Assembly: GCA_002408385.1 (NCBI GenBank)
Contig: DHSB01000022.1
Coordinates: forward strand, 27,764-72,725
Direction of reading: 5' to 3'
Length of the DNA: 44,962 nucleotides
Origin: Myxococcales bacterium UBA5297
Lineage (GTDB): Bacteria; Myxococcota; Myxococcia; Myxococcales; UBA5297
Position 1 is the stretch's first letter, and each line of letters opens with the position of its first letter. Made by a program: the position numbers and the translations under genes. The notes under the pieces were generated by a model. It was not told the DNA's origin. It saw only the letters and a list, made by a program, of their open reading frames with translations, and did no database searches. Positions 1 through 8,900 of this stretch are shown here, in pieces.

Positions 1-2994
1 GCGATGGCCCGGTTGCGCACCCTGGGCGCCATCGTCGAGCAGCTCGAAGAGGCCGCCGGAAGCGCTGCGCCCGCGCCTCAGAAGACCAACTGCGCGACCG
101 CTCCGGAGAAGCCGACCGGCGCTCCATCGATCGACCTGAAGCAGGTTCTCCTCTCGGTCGTGGCCGAGAAGACCGGCTATCCGGCCGAGATGCTCAACCT
201 GCAGATGGGCCTCGAGTCCGACCTGGGCATCGACTCCATCAAGCGCGTCGAGATCCTCTCGGCGCTGCGCGCCCGCGTCCCGAATCTGCCCGACGTCGAG
301 CCGGCGGCCATGGCCCGGCTGCACACGCTCGGCGCCATCGTCGAGCAGCTCGAGCAGGCGTCGGGCAGCGCCGCGCCCGCGCCTCAGAAGACCAACGGCG
401 CGACCGCCCCCGAGAAGCCGAACGGCGCTCCGCCGGTCGATCTGAAGCAGGTCCTGCTCTCGGTCGTGGCCGAGAAGACCGGCTATCCGGCCGAGATGCT
501 CACCCTGCAGATGGGCCTCGAGTCCGACCTGGGCATCGACTCCATCAAGCGCGTCGAGATCCTCTCGGCTTTGCGCGCCCGGGTCCCGAACCTGCCCGAC
601 GTCGAGCCGGCGGCCATGGCGCGGCTGCACACGCTCGGCGCCATCGTCGAACAGCTCGAGGGCACCGCCAGCGTGGCCGCGCCCGCCCCCCACGAAGCCG
701 CCGTCGCCGCCGCGCCGGCGTCAACGACCGTCCCCAGGTCCATCGATCGGCTGGTCGTCGAGCCGTTCGAAGCCCCGGCCATCGGCCTGGGGATGCCCGG
801 AATCACCACCGCCCGCAGGCTCGTGGTCACCGGCGGCCTCCCCGATCTTTCGGATGCCCTGGTCGCCTCGCTCTGCAAGCGCGGAATCCCGGCCGAACGA
901 CTCGACGAAGTCGCCCCTGACGCCGACGCCGTCATCTTCCTCGGCGGTCTGCGCGAATCGGCCGCGCCCGAAGCGGCTGCGCTCGCCGTGCGAGCCGCCT
1001 TCCGTGCGGCCCACGCCGTCGCCCCTCGCATCGGGCGCGACGGCGGCGTCTTCGTCACCGTGCAGGACACCGGTGGCGACTTCGGCCTCTCTGGCAGCGA
1101 GCGCGCCCTGCTCGGCGGCATCGCCGGCATCGCCAAGACAGCGAGCCTCGAGTGGCCCGCCGCGGCGGTGAAGGCCATCGACCTCGAAGGCGGCGGCCGC
1201 GACGCGGCCACGCTCGCCGAGGTCCTGACCGCCGAGCTGCTCGAAGGCGGGGCCGAGCTCGAGGTCGGCCTGCGAGCCGATGGCCAGCGCCTCTCACTGC
1301 GTGCCGTCTCTCGCGCGCTCGACACCGCGGCCACCCCCTCGCTCGACGAAGGGTCGGTGGTCGTCGCCACCGGCGGCGCCCGCGGGGTCACCGCGGCCTG
1401 CCTGACAGAGCTCGCCCGCCAGACCCGCGCCCGCTTTTTGCTGCTCGGCCGCACCCGGCTCGAAGACGAGCCCGAGGCCGTCCGCGGCGCGAGCGACGAC
1501 GCGAGCCTGAAGCGCGCGCTCTTGCAGGCCGGCTCGGCTGCCGGCAAGCCGCTCGCCCCTGCCGAGCTCGGCGCCCGGGCCCGCGCCATCCTCGCCACGC
1601 GCGAGGTGAAGGCGACGATCGAGGCCATCCGCGCCGCTGGAGGCGAGGCGCGCTACGCCGTCGCCGACGCGCGCGATCCCGCTTCGCTGCGGGCCGCGCT
1701 CGCCGAGGCCCGCGCGGCCTGGGGCCCGATCACCGCCATCGTCCACGCCGCCGGAGTCATCGCCGACCAGCTCATCGCCCAGAAGACCGACGAGCGCTTC
1801 GACTTGGTCTACGACACCAAGGTCGCCGGCCTGCTCAACCTGCTCGAGGCGACCTCGTCCGATCCCCTGCGCGTCATCGGCCTCTTCTCCTCGGCCGCGG
1901 CGCGCTCGGGCAACCCTGGCCAGTGCGACTACGCCGCGGCCAACGAGGTGCTCAACAAGCTCGCCGCGCTCGAGGCCCGGCGGCGCGGGGCGGCCTGCGT
2001 CGTGCGCGCCTTCGGCTGGGGACCGTGGGACGGCGGGATGGTCGGCCCCGCGCTGCGCGCGCACTTCGAGGCCCACGGCACGCCGCTCATCCCGCTGAGC
2101 GCCGGGGCCGCGGCCTTCGCCGCCGAGCTGCAGCACGGCGGCAGCGCCCCCGTCGAGCTCGTGCTCGGCGCGGCCCTCCCGGCCAAGGTCTCGGTCCAAG
2201 GCGCCTGCTTCGACATGCTGGTGACCCGCGCGAGCCACCCGTACCTCGCCGACCACGCCATCGACGGCGTCCCGGTGCTGCCGGTCGCCTTGGCGCTCGA
2301 GTGGTTCGCCCGCGCCGCGAAGGCGGCCCGCCCCGGGCTCGAGGTCGTCGCCTGCCGCGACGTGCGCGTCCTCAAAGGCGCACGCCTCGGGCGCTACCTC
2401 GACGGCGGCGACCGCTTCACCGTCCGCGCCAAGGAGATCGCACCGAACCGGCTCGGGCTCGAGCTGAGAGGCCCGGACGGCACGCTCTTCTACACGGCGA
2501 CCGCCGAGCTCTCGACCTGCCATCCCAAACCGGCGGCGCCTCCGCCCGATCCCGCGGCGCTCGAGGAGCTCGGCCACGCGGTCTATGGCCACGAGCTCTT
2601 CCACGGACCGCAATTCCAGGTCATCGAGTCGCTCCAGGGCGTCTCGCAGCAGGGTGCGCTGGGCACGCTCGCCGGCACCCGCGAGCAGCAGTGGCCGGGC
2701 GAATGGACGACCGACGCCGCCGCGCTCGACGGCGGACTGCAGCTCGCGCTGCTCTGGACGACGCACGTCCTCGGCGGCAGAGGGCTTCCGGCGGCCGTGG
2801 GGACCTACCGCCTCTATCAGCCGAAGCCGGCTGACGGGCTGCTGCGCTGCGCGCTGCGCGGGCGGGTCGTCGACAGCTCCAAGACCGTCTGCGACCTCTC
2901 CTTCGTCGGAGAGGACGGCCAGCTCGTCTCCGAGCTGAGCGAGGTCGAGGTCTACTGCCGTCCCGAGCCCAAGACGCCCGGAGCGCGCTCGTGA
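1..2994 (+). CDS. pfa2: PUFA synthase subunit Pfa2, C-terminal part (tandem ACPs - KR - DH), truncated by window edge
   Basis: The reading frame is open from base 1, so the 5' end (expected KS and malonyl transferase domains) lies outside. It begins in the tail of one acyl carrier protein, then has two complete ACPs at about residues 43-115 and 145-220, each with the phosphopantetheine site GIDSIKR. A ketoreductase follows (about residues 445-720) with the nucleotide loop ATGGARGVTA and a catalytic YAAAN motif. The last 250 residues are a PKS-type dehydratase double hotdog, with HPYLADHAIDG in the first half and LFHGPQF in the second. In PUFA synthases this subunit carries the growing chain on its ACPs and performs the beta-keto reduction and dehydration. 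The stop overlaps the GTG start of pfa3 (GTGA), so the two are translationally coupled. ER and the first half of Pfa2 should lie upstream. Confidence 0.9.
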   Translation, partial: AMARLRTLGAIVEQLEEAAGSAAPAPQKTNCATAPEKPTGAPSIDLKQVLLSVVAEKTGYPAEMLNLQMGLESDLGIDSIKRVEILSALRARVPNLPDVEPAAMARLHTLGAIVEQLEQASGSAAPAPQKTNGATAPEKPNGAPPVDLKQVLLSVVAEKTGYPAEMLTLQMGLESDLGIDSIKRVEILSALRARVPNLPDVEPAAMARLHTLGAIVEQLEGTASVAAPAPHEAAVAAAPASTTVPRSIDRLVVEPFEAPAIGLGMPGITTARRLVVTGGLPDLSDALVASLCKRGIPAERLDEVAPDADAVIFLGGLRESAAPEAAALAVRAAFRAAHAVAPRIGRDGGVFVTVQDTGGDFGLSGSERALLGGIAGIAKTASLEWPAAAVKAIDLEGGGRDAATLAEVLTAELLEGGAELEVGLRADGQRLSLRAVSRALDTAATPSLDEGSVVVATGGARGVTAACLTELARQTRARFLLLGRTRLEDEPEAVRGASDDASLKRALLQAGSAAGKPLAPAELGARARAILATREVKATIEAIRAAGGEARYAVADARDPASLRAALAEARAAWGPITAIVHAAGVIADQLIAQKTDERFDLVYDTKVAGLLNLLEATSSDPLRVIGLFSSAAARSGNPGQCDYAAANEVLNKLAALEARRRGAACVVRAFGWGPWDGGMVGPALRAHFEAHGTPLIPLSAGAAAFAAELQHGGSAPVELVLGAALPAKVSVQGACFDMLVTRASHPYLADHAIDGVPVLPVALALEWFARAAKAARPGLEVVACRDVRVLKGARLGRYLDGGDRFTVRAKEIAPNRLGLELRGPDGTLFYTATAELSTCHPKPAAPPPDPAALEELGHAVYGHELFHGPQFQVIESLQGVSQQGALGTLAGTREQQWPGEWTTDAAALDGGLQLALLWTTHVLGGRGLPAAVGTYRLYQPKPADGLLRCALRGRVVDSSKTVCDLSFVGEDGQLVSELSEVEVYCRPEPKTPGARS
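130..665 (+). repeat. 306-bp tandem duplication encoding identical ACP domains
   Basis: Two consecutive ACP-linker units repeat with a period of 306 bp (for example the conserved Leu-Lys-Gln start at about 136 and again at about 442). They are nearly identical at DNA level, including long exact stretches around the phosphopantetheine serine codon. The tail of a third copy is present at 1-60, so the array continues upstream. Identity of synonymous positions points to recent duplication or gene conversion. Confidence 0.85.
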
Positions 2995-5900
2995 GCTTCG
3001 AGCCGATAGCGATAGTCGGGCGCGCCTGCATCCTGCCGGGCGCGCTCAACCCCGCCGAGCTCTGGGAGGCGGTGCGCGCCGGCCGCGATCTGGTGAGCCG
3101 CGCGCCGCCGGAGCGCTGGCGCGTCGCCCGCTCGCGCATCCTCGGCCTGCCCGGGCAGGCCGGCGACCGCACCTGGACCGACCGCGGCGGCTACGTCACC
3201 GGCTTCGAGCAGGTCTTCGATCCTTCGGGCTTGGCGCTGCCCGCCGCTGAGCTCCTCGGGCTCGACCCGCTCTTCCAGTGGTTGCTCCACGTCTCACGCG
3301 AAGCGCTGCGCGACGCCAACCTCGAAGGCCACGCGCGGGCCGGCGCGGTCTTCGGCAACCTCTCGTTCCCTTCGGCGTCGATGGCGCGCTTCGCCGAGCG
3401 CGTCTGGCTCGGCGAGCAGCCCGCGGACCTCGCGGGGATCGCAAAGACCGACCCGCGCAACCGCTTCATGTCCGGGCTGCCCGCGCACCTGGTCGCCCGC
3501 GCCCTGGGGCTGGGCGCCGGCGCCTTCGCGCTCGACGCCGCCTGCGCCTCGTCGCTCTACGCCATCAAGCTCGCCTGCGATCGGCTCCACGATCGAACGG
3601 CGGATTTGATGCTCGCCGGCGCGGTCAACTGCGCCGACGACCTCTTCATCCACGTCGGCTTCTGTGCGCTGCAGGCGATGAGCCGCACTGGCCAGAGCCG
3701 CCCGTTCCACCGCGAGGCCGACGGCCTGCTGCCGGCCGAGGGCGCCGCGGCGGTCGCGCTCGAGCGGCTCGAGGACGCCGAGCGCGCCGGCCACCGGATC
3801 CTCGGCGTCATCCGCGGCATCGGCCTCTCCAACGACGGCCGCGGCAGCGGGCTGCTCGTCCCGTCGGAAGAGGGCCAGGTGCGCGCGATGCGCGCGGCCT
3901 ACGAGTCGGCCGGCCTGCGGCCCGCAGACGTCTCGCTCGTCGAGTGCCACGCGACCGGGACGAGCGTCGGCGACGCCGTCGAGGTGCGCAGCATGCGCCG
4001 GGTCTTCGAGGGCGCGCGCGACCTGCCGATTGGCTCGCTCAAGTCGAACTTCGGCCACGCGATCACCGCCGCGGGCGTCTCCGGGCTGCTCAAGGTCCTC
4101 GGCGCCATCGAGGCGCGGGTGCGGCCGCCGACCCTGCACGCCGACGAGCCCATCGCCGAGCTCGCCGATTCACCCTTGCGGCTCGTGCGCGAAGCCGAGC
4201 CTTGGGAGGCCGAAGGGCCGTTGCGCGCCGCCGTCAGCGCCTTCGGCTTCGGCGGCAACAACGCGCACCTGATCGTCGAGGAGCACCGTCCGAGCGCTTC
4301 GCCGCGAGCTCCAGCCGCGCGTCCGCCGGGCCGAGAGGTCGCCATCGTCGCCATCGGCGCCGCGGTGGGCAGGGGCCGCGACCGCGCCGAATTCGAGGCG
4401 GCGCTCTTCTCTCCGGAAAGGGAGCGCGCGCGGCGCGCCGACTCGATCGCCCTGCCCCTCGCCGGGACCCGCTTCACCCCGCGCGACCTCGACCAGGCGC
4501 TCGCGCAGCAGACCTGGCTGCTCGCCGCGTCGCGCGAGGCGCTCTCCGACCTGCGGGCCGAGACCGGCGCGCGGGCGGGCGTCTTCGTGGGCATGGGCTG
4601 CGATCCCGAGGTCGCCCGCTACGGCGCGCGCTGGCGGCTCGCCGACTGGGCCGACGCGTGGGGCGAGCACGACGAGGCGTGGAGGCGCGCGGCCGCCGAG
4701 GCCTTCACCCCGGTGCTCGAGCCCGCCGGCGTCCTCGGCACGATGCCCAACGTGCCCGCCAACCGTCTCAACGTGCAGTTCGACCTGGGAGGAATGGGGT
4801 TCGCGGTCTCGGCCGAAGAGCTCTCGGGCGTTCGCGCTCTTCAGATCGCCGCGCGGGCGCTCGCCCTGGGCGAGCTCGACGTGGCGCTCGTCGGCGCGGC
4901 CGACTTCTCGTGCGAGCCGGTCCATAAGGCCGCCCTCGCCGCGCTCGAGGGAGCGGTCGAGCCTGGTGATGGCGCGGTCGTCCTCGCTCTCGAGCGAGTC
5001 GAGGACGCGCGTCGGAACGGCGATCCGATCCTCGCCCTCCTCGGCGGACCCGATGACGGCGCGGTCGAGCCTGCGGTCGAAGAGTTGGAGGCGCGGTTCG
5101 GACGCGCTCACGCGGCGTTCGGCCTGATTCGCGTCGCGGCGGCCGCGCTCTCGTGCGCTCGTGGCCGGCACGCCGGCGGCGCGCCGTGGACCGGGCCTCG
5201 CGCCGCGCGGCTCGAGATCGACGCTCTCGGTGGCGAGCGTGCGACCGTGGTGCTGCGCTCGGCGAGCGCCGAGGTGGTTCTCCCGCCGAGCCCCTCGGAG
5301 CGCACCCCCGGCCCGGCCCGCGACTACGCGGCGCACCGGCCGCCCGTCGCGCTCCCCGACTGGCCGGAAGACGAGAGCGCCGAGCACGCGCGCTTGGCGC
5401 CTCCCGAGCCGCCCTCGGAGACGCAAGCGATGCCCCACGCGCCCGCGCTGCCGCCGGTGTTCGAGGACGAGGAAGAGCCTGTGGCCAGACCTGCTGAACG
5501 CGTCGTCCCACGCCAGGTCACGAGGATCGTCGCGCCCGCGCCTGCCATGCCGACAGCAGCTTCTCCCGCCGCGCCGGCCAGGCTCGCCGCCCAGCATGCG
5601 CTCGTCGCTTCGGTGCATCGCCAGTTCATCGATCAGCAGGCGCAGGCTCACCGCAAGTTCCTCGATCTGCGCGAACAGGCGGCGCGGGTGCTGATGCAGG
5701 CGGCGGGGGTTGCGCCGAGCGGAATGGCTTCGCCCTCCATTCCATTGCGTGCAGAGGCTTCGTCCGCCCGCTCGCGCGACGGCGAAGCTGGAGCTTCGCC
5801 CTCCATTCCATTGCGTGCAGAGGCTTCGTCCGCCCTTCGCTCGTACGCCGATGAAGCTGGAGCTTCGCCCTCCATTCCCTCGCGTGCAGAGGCTTCGTCC

Positions 5901-8900
5901 TCCCTTCGCTCCCTCGACGGCGAAGCTGGAGCTTCGCCCTCCATTCCCTCGCGCGCAGAGGCTTCGTCCTCCCTTCGCTCGCACGCCGATGAAGCTGGAG
6001 CTTCATCCTCCACGCTGCCTGGCCCGAAGCTCGACCGGGCCGGGCTCGAGATCCACGCCTCGGGGCGCATCTCGGAGATCTTCGGGCCGCTCTTCGAGAA
6101 GCAGGACGGCTTCGCGCGCCAGGTGCGCATGCCGGAGCCTCCGTTGCTGCTCGCCGACAGGCTGCTCGGCATCGACGCGGAGCCGGGCTCGATGGGCCTG
6201 GGCACGCTCTGGTCCGAGACCGACGTCCACGCCGATTCCTGGTACCTGCACGATGGGCGGATGCCCGCCGGAATCATGATCGAGTCGGGCCAGGCCGACC
6301 TGATGCTCATCTCGTACCTGGGCATCGACTTCCTGAACCGCAGCGAGCGCATCTATCGGCTGCTCGGCTGCGACCTGACCTACCACGGCTCGCTCCCCGC
6401 GCCGGGCGACACGCTGCGCTACGACATCCACGTCGACGGCCACGCCCAGCACGGCGAGGTGCGCCTCTTCTTCTTCCACTACGACTGCCGCATCGATGGC
6501 CAGCCTCGGCTCTCGGTTCGCAACGGCCAGGCGGGCTTCTTCAACGACGCGGAGCTCGAGGACTCGAAGGGCGTGCTGTGGGACGCCGAGTCGGGCGAGC
6601 GGCGCGACGAGGTGCGGCTCGATCCGCCTGCCGTCGAGCTTCAGCGCTCCCGCTTCGGGCGCGAGCAGCTCGAGGCCTTCGCCGCCGGCCGCATCCCCGA
6701 TTGCTTTGGCCCCCAGCTCGCGCACGCGCATACGCACACGCGTAGCCCGCGCATCGCCGGCGGGAAGATGCTGCTGCTCGAGGAGGTGACCGACTTCTCG
6801 CCGCGCGGCGGCCCGTGGGGCCGCGGCTACCTGCGCGCGGTCGATCGCATCGCGCCCGACGACTGGTTCTTCGAGGGCCACTTCAAGAACGACCCCTGCA
6901 TGCCCGGCACCCTGATGTTCGAAGGATGTCTGCAGGCGATGGCGTTCTACCTGACCGGGCTCGGCTACACGCTCGACAAGGACGGCTGGCGCTTCGAGCC
7001 GGTGCCTGAAGAGACCTACAAGCTGCGCTGCCGCGGCCAGGCGACGCCGTCGTCGCGCGAGCTGGTCTACGAGGTGTTCGTCGAGGAGGTCATCGACGGC
7101 CCGATCCCGACGCTCTTCGCGGACCTGCTCGTCACCGTCGACGGTCGCAAGGCCTTTCACTGCCGGCGCATGGGCCTGCGGCTGGTGCCCGGCTGGCCGA
7201 TGGACTCAAAGCCCGAGCTCGTCGCCTCGCTCGTCGACACGCGCCCGGTCGCCTCCGAGAACGGCTTCAAGTTCGGCGCCCACTCGCTGCTCGCCTGCGC
7301 GTGGGGCAGGCCGTCCGAGGCCTTCGGGCCGATGTACGCGCCCTTCGACGGCACCCGCCGCGTCCCGCGGCTGCCGGGACCGCCGTATCAGTTCATGTCA
7401 CGCATCAGCCGCGCCGAGGGCGGCGTCGGGGCGATGAAGGTCGGCAGCAGCATCGAGTGCGAGTACGACGTGCCGCCGGACGCCTGGTACTTCGACGCCA
7501 ACGGCGCGCGCACGATGCCCTTCTGCGTGCTGCTCGAGGCCGCGCTGCAGCCGTGCGGCTGGCTCGCGTCGTACATCGGCAGCGCCACCACGACCGAGCA
7601 CGACCTGTCGTTCCGCAACCTCGACGGCCAGGGGCGCGTGCTCGTCGAGGTGCTGCCGGACGCCGGCATCTTCCGCACCCGCTCCAAGCTGACCAACGTC
7701 TCCGGCTCGGCCGGGATGATCATCGTCTCCTTCGACGTCACCTGCCTCGTCGGCGAGACGCCGGTCTACGAGCTGAAGACGGTCTTCGGCTTCTTCCCGA
7801 AGGAGGCCCTCGAGGCGCAGAGGGGCCTGCCTGTCCCCGACGACGAGCGCGAGGCGCTGACCGCGCCGTGTGACGAGAGCGTCGATCTGCGCGCGCGGCC
7901 CGAGCGCTGGTTCGCCCGCGGCCCGAAGCTCGCCGAGCCGATGCTCTGCATGATCGACCGAGTCACCGGGATCTGGCCGGAGGGCGGCGCCAAAGGCCTC
8001 GGCCGCTTCCGCGCAGAGCACGACGTGCGCAAGGACGCCTGGTTCTTCAAGGCGCACTTCTTCCAGGACCCGGTGCAGCCGGGGTCGCTGGGCATCGAAG
8101 CGATGCTGCAGCTCCTGCAGTTCGCGATGATTCGGCTCGGGCTCGCCGACGGCGAATGGTCGAACGGCCGCTTCGAGCCGATAGCGCTCGGCGTGGAGCA
8201 GACCTGGAAGTACCGGGGCCAGGTCCTGCCCAAGAACCAGCGCGTCACCACGCTGCTCGACATCGTGCGCGTCGAGGAGGACGAGCGCGGCAGGCTGGCC
8301 GTCGCCGACGCGTCGTTGTGGGTTGACGGGATGCGCATCTACGAGGCCAAGGGCCTGGGCATGCGCATCACGAGGACTCGATCGCCGGTCTCGACGACCG
8401 CGCCGAAATCGGGGACCGGAGGCCCGGCCTTCGTGCCGGCCGCCTCCGCTCACCCCGAGCTTGTCGAGGGGCCCGAGAACCCGGAGAGCACCGGATCGCC
8501 GGCCCTCGTGCCGGCCCCCTCCGCTCACCCCGAGCTTGTCGAGGGGCCCGAGAACCCGGAGAGCACCGGATCGCCGGTCTTCGTTCCGGCCTCCTCCACA
8601 GGAACGCCGGCCTCTGGGACCGGATCGCCGCTCGGCAGCATCTCGACGCCTTCCCTCGACTCCGAGGCTCCCGCTGGTCGCCTCTACGCTCGGGATGACC
8701 GGGGCGACGCGCGGCATGACCGCCAGCGGGATGAAGAGACGCTCGATCCCTCGATCCACACCTGGCTCAACGACCACCATCCGACCTGGACCGTGCCCGC
8801 GCTGCCACTGATGTCGATGGTCAACCGCCTCGCCGCTGCTGCAGCACAGCGCTCGCCGGCAAAACGCGTCATCGCCATCGAGGACGCGCGCGCCCTGCGC

